Shown: positions 25,266 through 34,480 of the stretch, one piece after another
Layout of the letters: each line of letters opens with the position of its first letter
Numbering within the stretch: the first letter of the stretch is position 1
Assembly: GCA_029256085.1 (NCBI GenBank)
Contig: JAQSYP010000004.1
Location: 172,414 to 236,413 of the forward strand
Length of the DNA: 64,000 nucleotides
DNA from: Caryophanales bacterium
GTDB taxonomy: Bacteria > Bacillota > Bacilli > CAJFEE01
Direction: 5' to 3'
Notes under the pieces: model-generated
What the model saw: the letters and a program-made list of their open reading frames with translations, nothing else
Databases searched by the model: none
Told to the model about the DNA's origin: nothing
Made by a program: the position numbers and the translations under genes

Positions 25266-27170
25266 ATGTGTGGATTTATAGGTTGTGTTCATAATAAACC
25301 TTTTAATAATACTAATGATGATCAAGAAAAATTCAAATTTATGAATGATATAATTACTCATCGTGGACCTGATGATGATGGTTTCTTTACAGATGATCAC
25401 ATACAATTTGGGTTTAGAAGACTAAGCATTATAGATTTAGAAGCCGGTCATCAACCTCTTACATATGAAAATGATAGATATGTAATAATTTTTAATGGAG
25501 AAATTTATAACTATCTTGAATTAAGAGAAATGTTAATTTCAGAAGGGTCTGAATTTAGGACTCAATCCGATACTGAGGTAATAATTGCATTATACGCTAG
25601 TAAGAAACAAAAGGTTGTTGAATATTTGAGAGGTATGTTTGCCTTTTTAATATGGGATAAAGAAGAAAAAGTCCTTTTTGGTGCTAGAGACCACTTTGGA
25701 ATTAAACCATTGCATTATTATGAAAAAAATAATACTTTCTATTTTGCTTCAGAAAAGAAAAGTATTCTTGAAATTATGGACAAACATTATGTAAACCAAG
25801 AGAGTTTGCAACATTATTTTACATATCAATATGTTCCAGAGCCTCTTACAATGTCTATGTCAATTATGAAGCTTGAGCCAGGACATTACTTTATTAAAAA
25901 GATCAATGAAGAAATTGAGATTACGCAATTCTGGAAGCCTGAATTCAAACCAGTAGATGTTGAAAAAAACATACTGATGGAAGAGATTAGAAACGTTTTA
26001 TTTGACTCAGTTCAAATTCATATGCGAAGTGATGTACCGGTAGGATCATTTTTATCAGGTGGAATAGATTCGACTATCATAGCTTCAATTGCGAATCAAT
26101 TCCATCCCGGTATAAAAACATTTTCTGTAGGCTTTAAGACTGAAGGATATAGTGAAGTTGATGTAGCTAAAGAGACTGCTGAAAAAATTGGAGTAGAAAA
26201 TCATGAAGTGTTTGTATCTGCCGAAGAATTTGTTAACGAACTTCCTAAAATTATTTGGCATATGGATGATCCTTTAGCAGACCCGGCTGCTGTTCCATTG
26301 TATTTCGTTGCAAAAGAAGCTGCAAAACATGTTACTGTTGTTCTTTCTGGTGAGGGATCTGATGAGCTATTTGGTGGTTACAATATTTACCATGAGCCGT
26401 TTTCTCTGAAGTATTTTGACTATGTACCTTCGTCTGCTAAAGGTGCGCTTAAAACATTAAGTAAGATCCTACCAGACGGATTCAAAGGTAAAAGTTTTAT
26501 ACAACGTGGAAGTACACCTATAGAAGACAGATACTTTGGTAATGCTAAAATATTTAATGAGACGGAAAAGCAGAGATTAATTAGACTTTATAATGAAGAG
26601 TTAAGTTATAAAGAAGTGACAAAACCATTGTATGAACGTATTCAGAATTATGATGATGTATCAAAAATGCAATATATAGATATGTATACTTGGTTACGTG
26701 GTGATATTTTATTAAAAGCAGATAAGATGACGATGGCGCATTCTTTGGAACTAAGAGTACCATTTCTTGATAAAGAAGTTTTTAACATTGCATCTAAAAT
26801 TCCTACTAATATGAAAATAACGAATGGTACAACTAAAGCAATCTTGCGTGAAGCTGTTAGAGGAATTATTCCAGACCATGTATTAGATAGGAGAAAACTA
26901 GGATTTCCTGTACCGATCAGACATTGGTTAAAGGATGAATTATTTGATTGGGCGGAAAGTTTAATCCATACAAGTGAAGTGGACTATCTACTTCACAAGA
27001 ACTATGTTTTGCAATTACTTAACGATCACCGTTTAGGAAAAGCAGATTATAGTCGTAAAATCTGGACTGTTTTAATGTTTATGTTATGGCACCAGATTTA
27101 TATAGAGAATATATATGATATAAATGAGCTGCAAAATAAAAACCAACGATGTAAGAGCATTATCTCTTAA
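25266..27170 (+). CDS. asnB: Asparagine synthase (glutamine-hydrolysing)
   Basis: A 634-residue enzyme that makes asparagine from aspartate, glutamine and ATP. The N-terminal glutaminase uses Cys2 (MCGFIG) with FNGEIYNY and RDHFGIKPLHYY. The synthetase domain has the PP-motif SGGIDST, then LSGEGSDELFGGY and LRVPFLDKE. All catalytic motifs are intact. ATG 25266 is fixed because Cys2 must become N-terminal. It converges on a peptidase gene, and the two 3' ends overlap by 4 bases. Confidence 0.94.
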   Translation: MCGFIGCVHNKPFNNTNDDQEKFKFMNDIITHRGPDDDGFFTDDHIQFGFRRLSIIDLEAGHQPLTYENDRYVIIFNGEIYNYLELREMLISEGSEFRTQSDTEVIIALYASKKQKVVEYLRGMFAFLIWDKEEKVLFGARDHFGIKPLHYYEKNNTFYFASEKKSILEIMDKHYVNQESLQHYFTYQYVPEPLTMSMSIMKLEPGHYFIKKINEEIEITQFWKPEFKPVDVEKNILMEEIRNVLFDSVQIHMRSDVPVGSFLSGGIDSTIIASIANQFHPGIKTFSVGFKTEGYSEVDVAKETAEKIGVENHEVFVSAEEFVNELPKIIWHMDDPLADPAAVPLYFVAKEAAKHVTVVLSGEGSDELFGGYNIYHEPFSLKYFDYVPSSAKGALKTLSKILPDGFKGKSFIQRGSTPIEDRYFGNAKIFNETEKQRLIRLYNEELSYKEVTKPLYERIQNYDDVSKMQYIDMYTWLRGDILLKADKMTMAHSLELRVPFLDKEVFNIASKIPTNMKITNGTTKAILREAVRGIIPDHVLDRRKLGFPVPIRHWLKDELFDWAESLIHTSEVDYLLHKNYVLQLLNDHRLGKADYSRKIWTVLMFMLWHQIYIENIYDINELQNKNQRCKSIIS

Positions 27171-27958
27171 TCGTTGGAAATAGTTAAGGCTTGACTACCC
27201 ATTTGTACCCACGCATCAATAAAATTTTGCTTGGGTACTTTTTTATTTGGCCTCTCTGCAAGCGGGTCGTTTATATATACATAATTTGAGTCATAACCAG
27301 TTACGATCACTGAGTGCTCTTTGTATGTTATGTTAATTTTGCCTTGTTTAGTATTCCAAGTTTCAAATTCACTTGTCGGCAACTTCTTAAATGTAGTGTT
27401 TGTTATCACCCATACCGGATTCCCTTTTGAAATAAAAAACTTTAGATCTTCAAATCTTTTTCCTGTTAAATTTACGGTCGTGTTCGGAAAATATTTTTTT
27501 GTTAATGTTTCAATAGGTTTGACATAGACTCCATATCCAGGGTGAGATAGGCTATACATGTTACCAACATAACCTTCATTGGGGTTACCGAAATATATTT
27601 GCCCATTCTTCACAATTTTTTTAGTTGTATCTTTTTTTATTTCACTTGCCAAGGTTATTTTACTAATGTTTTTTTTATTATAATTGAAGAGCATTGCTAG
27701 ACTAGTTACCTCACATCCTCTTGGTAGCTCAGGGTATTGTCTTGTAAACGGTACATGTAATTTAACTGTCTTTTTGTATTTTCTAAAATCACTATATAAG
27801 TCATTGTAGTTTGTGTCAGATATTGAATTATGATTATCATCTACAGGGGATTGTATAGATCTATTAAACTTAAATAATAAAATGGAAGAAATGACTACTA
27901 ACAATAAAATTGTACTTATAGTTGCGGAAATATATATGTTATTCTTGTATTTTTTCAA
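27167..27958 (-). CDS. Membrane-anchored C39-family cysteine peptidase (YvpB-like)
   Basis: A 263-residue protein with an N-terminal membrane anchor (residues 10-28, SATISTILLLVVISSILLF) and an extracellular C39-like domain. The active-site Cys lies in LPRGCEVTSLAML, the His in EHSVIVTGYD and the Asp in INDPLAERP. The family includes B. subtilis YvpB; substrates are unknown and no bacteriocin gene is near. TTG start with only a weak GGGA site. Its end overlaps asnB by 4 bases, which leaves no room for a terminator between the convergent genes. Confidence 0.8.
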   Translation of the reverse strand: MKKYKNNIYISATISTILLLVVISSILLFKFNRSIQSPVDDNHNSISDTNYNDLYSDFRKYKKTVKLHVPFTRQYPELPRGCEVTSLAMLFNYNKKNISKITLASEIKKDTTKKIVKNGQIYFGNPNEGYVGNMYSLSHPGYGVYVKPIETLTKKYFPNTTVNLTGKRFEDLKFFISKGNPVWVITNTTFKKLPTSEFETWNTKQGKINITYKEHSVIVTGYDSNYVYINDPLAERPNKKVPKQNFIDAWVQMGSQALTISND

Positions 27959-28043
27959 TGTAAGATCAGTCCCAACAAATATTAAAATTACTTTTAATTA
28001 TATTACTAATCTTCAAATACTTAAATAGGAAAAAGGTGTAAGT

Positions 28044-28508
28044 ATGCATTTAGAAAATGTTGAAAATGATAAAATTTATATATTAGAAGAAATATATAAA
28101 AGTAACATTAGTTACTTTCGACTCGAAAATCCTGACATATGTATCAATACTCAATATATAGTAGAAGATTTGAGGATGGAAGATAATAATATTTCTAATT
28201 ATCTCATTAAGCTTGATGACACATATGTAGGTTTCGTACAAGTGATGCTAGTAAATCCAAATGATAATTGTACTTGGATTGGGCTGCTATTAATACATTC
28301 TGATTATCAAAATTTTGGGTTGGGAACTAACGCTGTTAACATTGTACTGAATAACTATTCAAAAAAGGGGTATAAAATTTTCAGAGTTGGAGTACTGCTC
28401 AATAATGCAAAAGTAAACAAATTCTGGAAATGTCTAAATTTCAACTATGTGGAAAATAAGATTAGTAGTATAGGAAAAGAGGTTGAAGTACTTGAATTTG
28501 TACTTTGA
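28044..28508 (+). CDS. GNAT-family N-acetyltransferase
   Basis: A 154-residue acetyl-CoA-dependent acyltransferase. Motif A (WIGLLLIHSDYQNFGLGTNAV) has the Q/R-x-x-G-x-G/A acetyl-CoA loop as QNFGLG, and RVGVLLNNAKVNKFWKCLNF is the usual C-terminal 'neighbour' motif. The substrate is not predictable. It stands alone, divergent from the peptidase gene. ATG follows AAAAGGTG. Confidence 0.8.
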   Translation: MHLENVENDKIYILEEIYKSNISYFRLENPDICINTQYIVEDLRMEDNNISNYLIKLDDTYVGFVQVMLVNPNDNCTWIGLLLIHSDYQNFGLGTNAVNIVLNNYSKKGYKIFRVGVLLNNAKVNKFWKCLNFNYVENKISSIGKEVEVLEFVL

Positions 28509-28607
28509 TTATTAATTAAAATGTATAAATATAAATTTTTTTATATAAAAAATATTGAGAAAATTTAAACTAATGGTTATAATAAAAAACAAGGAAGGGT
28601 GGTAAAC

Positions 28608-29426
28608 TTGAAAACGAAAAAATTATTTATGGGTCTAACATCATTATTATTAGCATTCACAGTAGTTGGATGTGGTAAGAAAGAGGAAGAAAAGAAAGAA
28701 ACATCTGAAGATACTAAAAAGAAGATAGTAGTTGCTACGGATGCTGCTTATGCTCCATTTGAGTATTTAGAATCAGGAAAGATCGTTGGGTTTGACGTTG
28801 ATCTTCTAGGGGAAGTTTTAAAAGAAGCTGGATACGAATACGAATTCAAAAACACAGGATGGGATCCATTGTTCCCAGCAGTACAAAACAAGCAAGTTGA
28901 TATGGCTGCATCAGCACTAACTATTACAGACAAGAGAAAAGAAACATACAACTTCTCTCACCCGTATTTCCAATCTACTTTTATGATTATGGTAAAAGAA
29001 GGTTCAACAATTAAAAGTGCATTAGATTTAAAGAATGCTAAAATAGGTGTTCAAAATGGTACTACAGGTCAAGAAGCAGTAGAAGGTTTAATTGGTACAA
29101 ATGCTCCAAATATTAAGAAGTATGAGAATAACGTTCTAGCTGTTATGGCTTTAAAATCAGGTGAAGTTGAAGCTGTAGTTACTGACTTTGCTGTTGCTGC
29201 TGAATATGTTAAAAACAATCCTAACGATAAAATCGTAGCAATTGAAGACAAAACTAACTTTGCTTCTGAATTTTATGGCTTCATGTTCCCTAAAGATAGC
29301 ACTAAGTTACAAGAAGAAGTTAATAAGGCTTATAACACTATTTTAGATAACGGAACTTATGCAGAATTATTTAAAAAATATTTCGGTACAGAACCAGATA
29401 TTGAAAGCTTAAAGAAAGAACAATAA
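28608..29426 (+). CDS. Polar amino-acid ABC transporter, substrate-binding lipoprotein
   Basis: A 272-residue family 3 solute-binding protein. The lipobox is FTVVGCGKK. The first lobe has ATDAAYAPFEYLESGKIVGFDVDL, which carries the amino-acid-binding signature of this family. TTG 28608 is used because GGAAGGGTGG forms its ribosome binding site; the GTG at 28599 lies within that site. The permease and ATPase follow after an attenuating terminator, which fits the higher need for binding protein. Ligand is probably a polar or basic amino acid (ArtP/GlnH group), not further defined. Confidence 0.9.
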   Translation: MKTKKLFMGLTSLLLAFTVVGCGKKEEEKKETSEDTKKKIVVATDAAYAPFEYLESGKIVGFDVDLLGEVLKEAGYEYEFKNTGWDPLFPAVQNKQVDMAASALTITDKRKETYNFSHPYFQSTFMIMVKEGSTIKSALDLKNAKIGVQNGTTGQEAVEGLIGTNAPNIKKYENNVLAVMALKSGEVEAVVTDFAVAAEYVKNNPNDKIVAIEDKTNFASEFYGFMFPKDSTKLQEEVNKAYNTILDNGTYAELFKKYFGTEPDIESLKKEQ

Positions 29427-29429
29427 TCA

Positions 29430-29468
29430 AAAAGGCATTTATAAGTAATATCTTATAGATGCCTTTTT
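29430..29468 (+). terminator. Hairpin terminator after the solute-binding gene
   Basis: AAAAAGGCAT-TATAAG pairs with CTTATA-ATGCCTTTTT; partial read-through would set the transporter stoichiometry. Confidence 0.8.
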
Positions 29469-29499
29469 CACTAAATTTTATACTTGAAAGAGTGATTTT

Positions 29500-30156
29500 A
29501 TGGATTTTAGATGGGATATAGTTTCTGAATATATGCCGTATTTTCTCCAAGGTGCTGGGTTGACTATAGTATTTTCATTAGTAGCTATATTTATTGGTAC
29601 TATACTTGGTCTATTCATAGGGCTTGGTAGAATGAGTGAGAAAAAAATTATTTCATATATATTTGTTTGGTATATTAATTTCTTTAGAGGTACTCCAATT
29701 TTCGTTCAAATTCTATTAATACATTTTGGAGCAATGCCCTATTTTATGAATCCAGTATCTCCAGCCGTATCTCTAACAGTTGCTTTAACTTTAAATGCAG
29801 CAGCATATATCGCTGAGATTTTTAGAGCTGGTATTCAATCAATAGATAAAGGTCAGATGGAAGCTGCGAGATCTTTAGGTATGACAAAAGCACAAACAAT
29901 GTGGCACATAATCATACCTCAAGCTTTTAAACGAATGATTCCACCTCTAGGGAACGAATTTATCGCCCTACTAAAAGAATCATCACTAGGTGCAGTTATC
30001 GCAGCGCCTGAACTAATGTATTGGGGGAGAGCAGCATCAAGTGCATACTATAGAACTTGGGAAGCATATCTTCCAGTTGCGGCTGGTTATTTAATGCTAA
30101 CATTAACATTAACATACCTATTAACAAAGCTAGAAAAGAGGTTTAATTTATCATGA
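29500..30156 (+). CDS. Polar amino-acid ABC transporter permease
   Basis: A 218-residue His/Glu/Gln/Arg-type permease with about five membrane helices. The EAA motif lies in [22 protein letters not shown], the contact with the ATPase. [16 protein letters not shown] is the family N-terminal signature. ATG follows AAGAGTGAT. It overlaps the ATPase gene by 4 bases. Confidence 0.93.
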   Translation: MDFRWDIVSEYMPYFLQGAGLTIVFSLVAIFIGTILGLFIGLGRMSEKKIISYIFVWYINFFRGTPIFVQILLIHFGAMPYFMNPVSPAVSLTVALTLNAAAYIAEIFRAGIQSIDKGQMEAARSLGMTKAQTMWHIIIPQAFKRMIPPLGNEFIALLKESSLGAVIAAPELMYWGRAASSAYYRTWEAYLPVAAGYLMLTLTLTYLLTKLEKRFNLS

Positions 30157-30875
30157 TAAAAATACGAAATCTCGTTAAACGCTTTGGGAAGCTTGAAGTA
30201 TTAAAAGATATTTCGTTTAATGTAAATCAAAAAGAGGTAGTAGTTGTAATTGGGCCTTCAGGTTCCGGAAAGTCAACACTATTAAGATGTATTAATTTAC
30301 TTGAAACATTTCAAAGTGGTGAGATTGAAGTTGATGGTAAAACGGTACACTTTACAGAAAAAGAAATAAATGAATTAAGAAAAAATGTAGGAATGGTATT
30401 CCAACACTTTCATTTATTTCCACACAAGACTGTTCTGGAAAACCTTACAATAGCTCCGATGAAAGTTAAGAACCTAGATAAAAATTCTGCAAACGAGAAA
30501 GCGACTGCATTATTAAAAAAAGTTGGACTTGAAGATAAAATGTACGTATACCCAGATTCTCTATCTGGTGGCCAGAAACAACGTGTTGCAATAGCAAGAG
30601 CTCTTGCTATGGAACCAAAAATTATGCTTTTCGATGAGCCGACTTCTGCATTAGACCCTGAGATGGTTGGGGAAGTATTAGAAGTAATGAAGCAATTAGC
30701 AAGAGAAGGTATGACTATGGTTGTTGTAACGCATGAGATGGGATTTGCTAAAGAGGTAGGTGACCGAGTAGTCTTTATGGACGGCGGTTATATTGTCGAA
30801 GAAAATAACCCTAAAGAATTGTTTGATGCACCTCAACATAAGAGAACGCAAGATTTCTTAAGTAAAGTTCTTTAA
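30153..30875 (+). CDS. Polar amino-acid ABC transporter ATP-binding protein
   Basis: A 240-residue ATPase of the GlnQ/ArtM group. Walker [11 protein letters not shown]-loop FQHFHLFPH, signature [15 protein letters not shown], Walker [14 protein letters not shown], and H-loop VVTHEMGF are all intact. It closes the three-gene transporter unit and is followed by a terminator. Confidence 0.94.
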   Translation: MIKIRNLVKRFGKLEVLKDISFNVNQKEVVVVIGPSGSGKSTLLRCINLLETFQSGEIEVDGKTVHFTEKEINELRKNVGMVFQHFHLFPHKTVLENLTIAPMKVKNLDKNSANEKATALLKKVGLEDKMYVYPDSLSGGQKQRVAIARALAMEPKIMLFDEPTSALDPEMVGEVLEVMKQLAREGMTMVVVTHEMGFAKEVGDRVVFMDGGYIVEENNPKELFDAPQHKRTQDFLSKVL

Positions 30876-30881
30876 ATGATT

Positions 30882-30907
30882 AAACTGCCATTTTGGCAGT
30901 TTTTTTA
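30882..30907 (+). terminator. Terminator of the amino-acid transporter operon
   Basis: AAACTGCCA pairs with TGGCAGTTT followed by more T. It also bounds the McrBC-like module on its left. Confidence 0.85.
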
Positions 30908-30955
30908 TGTATTTGCTAATCGATTTTTCCATATTTATATATGGAGGTGATAAAT

Positions 30956-32680
30956 ATGCTTTATATGAATGAATCAGTATTTAATGAAATATCGAAATTA
31001 AACTTTCTAGGAACTTTCGTTATAAATAAGAAAAACTTAAATAATAATATGAAGACGCGAAATTTAATTCAGTTTGATAAAGTAGGAGATTATCAAATAA
31101 GAGTTTATAAAAACGTTCCTAAAATATTAGAAAATTTGTTTATTGAGAATCAATATCAAATTCCTGTAGTATTTAATAAACACAATAATCTGAAGGTAAT
31201 AGAAGGTTTGAATGATAGAAATAACTTAGAAAATAAATTAGTGTTATTTAAGTTAGTAATCTCAAAAAACAAAATTCAAGTTAAGTTAATAAAAATTTTT
31301 GAAGAAACGCCAAGTGACAATTATATGATAATACCAATTGCCAGAAAAAAAAGATCAGTAAATATAGATATCTCAAATTTGCATATATCATACTTCAATC
31401 TTCCCTCATATCCAATTATATTTGGCACTCCAAGCTTTTTTTATTATAAGGGCAACATTTATATCCACAAATTCTCAATTACTAAAAGAGTAAATACAAA
31501 CGGAAACCTCAATCCCATATATCAGGATTCTAATATCTTATTAATAAAAATAAATGAAGAGGATATAAAACAGACTGAATTACTTATTGATACAGAAATC
31601 GCAAATAGGAATTCAACTATTAATATTAGTGATTCATTTAAGGAATATGAGTTTTTAGAAATATTATTAAATAATGCAAAAAAAGTTAACTTATTCATAA
31701 CAGAAAAAGATATTATTAATTTTCATACAAGCTTAAAAACTAGTATTTTCACAATATTAGATGGACATAGTGGAGTTGGGAAATCAGAGTTAATAAGATT
31801 GTACGCAAATACTATTGGATTAAATTTATCAACAAATTTTTTAGAGGTTCCTATATCTCAAAACATAACGAGTTTTAAAGATTTTGAGGAAGATTATGAT
31901 GTTAGGGGCTTTATAGAAAAGGCTTATAAAGATGGTGGTAACTTATACTTCTTAGTTTTGGAAGATTTTAACTCTGCTAATGTCGAAGTATATTTATCTG
32001 AATTACTATATTTAATATCCAGAGTCAATTCTACTTGTACTAATTTTTCAAATGAAGATATGGGTACAATAAAAATAAGTGATAATTTAATTATTATTGG
32101 AACTGTATCAAAAGGTATAAGCGCATATCCTATAACACCTAAATTAATAGATCGAGCAAATTACGTTTATATAGAAAAATCTATGTTTAAAAATATTCCT
32201 ACTAAATCTGAAAAGTCTAGTTTTATAACTTTAAACATAGGACATTACAATTTAAAAAGAGAATGGACAGTAAGTGATGAGTTTATAAGATTTTTTTCAC
32301 ATGATGAACTGAAAATATTTGATGCTATTAATGATTTATTAATAGATTATTCATCAAATGCAAATATAAACTTTAGAACACTTGTTAAAATGGGTAAATA
32401 CTCTATGAATCTTCCAATTTCAGGGAATAATAAATTTATATTAAATAGAGCGGAAATAATAGATTTAGTATTGTATTTGAATTTAGCACCTAAAATCTAT
32501 GGATCCCATCCGGCTCTGAGTATGATAATAGGAGAATATAATGGTTCAAAGTGGACTAAAGGTGAATTAATACAACTATTAGAAAGTGATTACGCTAAGA
32601 ATATTTCTAATTTCCATCTCACTATTCAAGCTTTAAATAAAAAAGCAAAGGAGCTTGAATATGAAGGATACGCTAGATGA
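30956..32680 (+). CDS. McrB-like AAA+ NTPase of a predicted modification-dependent restriction system
   Basis: A 574-residue protein. The first 230 or so residues are an unrecognised, beta-rich domain, possibly for DNA recognition. The AAA+ module follows: Walker A GHSGVGKS (270-277), Walker B LVLEDFN (333-339; McrB proteins use the similar DE-N pattern), and sensor-like IIIGTVSKG, then RANYVYIEK. ATG 30956 is set by GGAGGTGAT. It overlaps the nuclease gene by 20 bases. In McrBC systems the NTPase forms a ring that translocates DNA and activates the McrC nuclease. The GTP-versus-ATP preference cannot be told here. Confidence 0.7.
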   Translation: MLYMNESVFNEISKLNFLGTFVINKKNLNNNMKTRNLIQFDKVGDYQIRVYKNVPKILENLFIENQYQIPVVFNKHNNLKVIEGLNDRNNLENKLVLFKLVISKNKIQVKLIKIFEETPSDNYMIIPIARKKRSVNIDISNLHISYFNLPSYPIIFGTPSFFYYKGNIYIHKFSITKRVNTNGNLNPIYQDSNILLIKINEEDIKQTELLIDTEIANRNSTINISDSFKEYEFLEILLNNAKKVNLFITEKDIINFHTSLKTSIFTILDGHSGVGKSELIRLYANTIGLNLSTNFLEVPISQNITSFKDFEEDYDVRGFIEKAYKDGGNLYFLVLEDFNSANVEVYLSELLYLISRVNSTCTNFSNEDMGTIKISDNLIIIGTVSKGISAYPITPKLIDRANYVYIEKSMFKNIPTKSEKSSFITLNIGHYNLKREWTVSDEFIRFFSHDELKIFDAINDLLIDYSSNANINFRTLVKMGKYSMNLPISGNNKFILNRAEIIDLVLYLNLAPKIYGSHPALSMIIGEYNGSKWTKGELIQLLESDYAKNISNFHLTIQALNKKAKELEYEGYAR

Positions 32681-34250
32681 AGGTTATACATTAGTAAATT
32701 ATGATATTAATATAAAATTACCGTTTCTTTTGGAAATAGTTATTGGTAAAGGTGTCAAAGCAAAGCATATTCATATAAAAAATGTATGGAGCGATCTTGA
32801 TTTATATGAAGATGAGGTAGTCCAAATACAGGAATACAGATCTGTAAAGGTATATTTACACTCTCTAAAAGAGCAAGTAGTTAGACTTAATTGGGATAAA
32901 TTAGATGGGAAGTATGGGAAAAATATATCAAACTCCTACTTGTTATCAAAAAACATTCAAAATGTAGTTATATTTGAACAAGGTGTTTCCGAAGAAAATT
33001 ATCCATGGAATTGCGGAATTTATAGTATGGAAATAGTTTTTGAAGGGCAATCATATTGGACGTATTTTCAAATTGTCCCAAAAAACATTACTACATTACA
33101 ACTATATGATATACATGAATTAATACATGAACATGTTAATGGCCTCAGTCATCAATTTCATTCAAGTATAATTAAGGTAGATACACCCTCTAGTAAAATT
33201 GAACAAAGCATTACCGATTTAAATAATAAAATAATAAGTGAAGAAAAGAAGTTAAAAAACATGCTAGATTTAATTATTAACCGAAAAGTTAATAATTTTA
33301 GAATCGTAACAGATCTAATAGATCAAATTAGTGAAACGGTAAGCAAGTTCAACTCTCAATTAGAGAGGCTAAAAACTGCAAAATCCATTAATGTAAATAA
33401 ACATATCGATTATTTGTTTGATGCTGCGTCAAGATCACTTATTAAAATAATTAAAATAAAAAAATTACTTCAACACCTTAAATTGCACTTGAATTATAAT
33501 GATGTTGTTAACAATAACATTCCAAATATAAGAATTTATTCAAAAAAAGCTGAAAAAATTAAATCTAATTACTATAGGACACTCTCGCCGTATAAAGAGA
33601 CGTATTTAATGTATGAATATTACTGCTATTTTCTAATATTAAATATTTTGTTGGAATTAAAATTTAATTTTGATAAAGGAAATAATGATACTATCGACTC
33701 TATTATTAAATTAAATGTGCTACCAGAACCTACACACATTACAGTTGTTAAAGGGGAGTTAATATTAAAACTTGTTTTTAATGATATAATAGAACACTTT
33801 AAGTTTGGTGATGAAATAAAGACTGAGGGATTAATAAGTCTAGAAGAAAAGAGAAAACCAGATATCAGACTTGATATGTATACAAGAAAAAATAATTTAT
33901 TACAGTATCACCAAAGTATTATAATTGAAGTTAAATATAGTCCTATATATAACATTTATCAAAACAACTCTATTACAAAAGCTATGGATCAGCTAAAAAA
34001 ATATTGGACATTAAAATATTTAAAATATAGAAGAGGATACGATAATCAATTCATTAGAAATCCAATAAAGGAAGTAATTTGTTTATATCCAGGAAGTAAA
34101 TCTCATAACAATATAATTGAAACACCGATGGCTTTATTCATACAAACGTTTCCAATTCGTACTAAACAAAATAAAACCGTTCATGTAGGTAAAAAGGAAT
34201 TAAAAGAACTTATAGTTCATTCATTAAAGAATATAGATAAAAGTTTATAA
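32661..34250 (+). CDS. McrC-like nuclease: DUF2357 domain plus PD-(D/E)XK
   Basis: A 529-residue partner of the AAA+ protein. The N-terminal third resembles DUF2357, with the characteristic YWTYFQIVPKNITTLQLYDIHEL. A helical, coiled-coil-like stretch follows (about residues 185-250, Leu/Ile/Lys/Glu-rich). The C-terminal domain carries a PD-(D/E)XK nuclease core: Pro400-Asp401 in KPDIRLD and Glu423-Val-Lys425 in IIIEVKYS, then a helix QLKKYWTLKYL. ATG 32661 follows AAGGAG. No methyltransferase is adjacent, so a type IV (modified-DNA-targeting) mode is inferred. Confidence 0.7.
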   Translation: MKDTLDEGYTLVNYDINIKLPFLLEIVIGKGVKAKHIHIKNVWSDLDLYEDEVVQIQEYRSVKVYLHSLKEQVVRLNWDKLDGKYGKNISNSYLLSKNIQNVVIFEQGVSEENYPWNCGIYSMEIVFEGQSYWTYFQIVPKNITTLQLYDIHELIHEHVNGLSHQFHSSIIKVDTPSSKIEQSITDLNNKIISEEKKLKNMLDLIINRKVNNFRIVTDLIDQISETVSKFNSQLERLKTAKSINVNKHIDYLFDAASRSLIKIIKIKKLLQHLKLHLNYNDVVNNNIPNIRIYSKKAEKIKSNYYRTLSPYKETYLMYEYYCYFLILNILLELKFNFDKGNNDTIDSIIKLNVLPEPTHITVVKGELILKLVFNDIIEHFKFGDEIKTEGLISLEEKRKPDIRLDMYTRKNNLLQYHQSIIIEVKYSPIYNIYQNNSITKAMDQLKKYWTLKYLKYRRGYDNQFIRNPIKEVICLYPGSKSHNNIIETPMALFIQTFPIRTKQNKTVHVGKKELKELIVHSLKNIDKSL

Positions 34251-34273
34251 AACTAAGCATACGTTAATAATTT

Positions 34274-34310
34274 AAAGCGATAAAGACATTTTGTCTTTAT
34301 CGCTTTTTTT
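34274..34310 (+). terminator. Terminator of the McrBC-like module
   Basis: A 15-bp stem (AAAGCGATAAAGACA with TGTCTTTATCGCTTT) over a short loop plus a T run. With the terminator at 30882 it insulates the two-gene module. Confidence 0.9.
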
Positions 34311-34443
34311 GAATGAAAGATAAATTTTAATGAATAAATATAAAATTGTCAACAATTTAATTAAATATATAAAATATTTAAAAAATTTAAATAAAATAGT
34401 TGTGCTAATTTTGTAAATAGTTTATTATCGATTTAAATGAAAG

Positions 34444-34458
34444 AATTTTCAAAATGTT
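34444..34458 (+). promoter_or_regulatory. Possible CodY box before livJ
   Basis: AATTTTCAAAATGTT matches AATTTTCWGAAAATT with three mismatches, 23 bases before livJ. CodY repressing a branched-chain amino-acid transporter would be the expected physiology, but the background is AT-rich. The rest of 34311-34480 is AT-rich leader without other visible structure. Confidence 0.4.
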
Positions 34459-34480
34459 CACAATTAGAGGGGGAAGTGAG

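Noticed and set aside
34259-34310. Phage attachment site next to the McrBC-like genes
   Set aside because: The inverted repeat is a standard intrinsic terminator; no integrase or tRNA is near.
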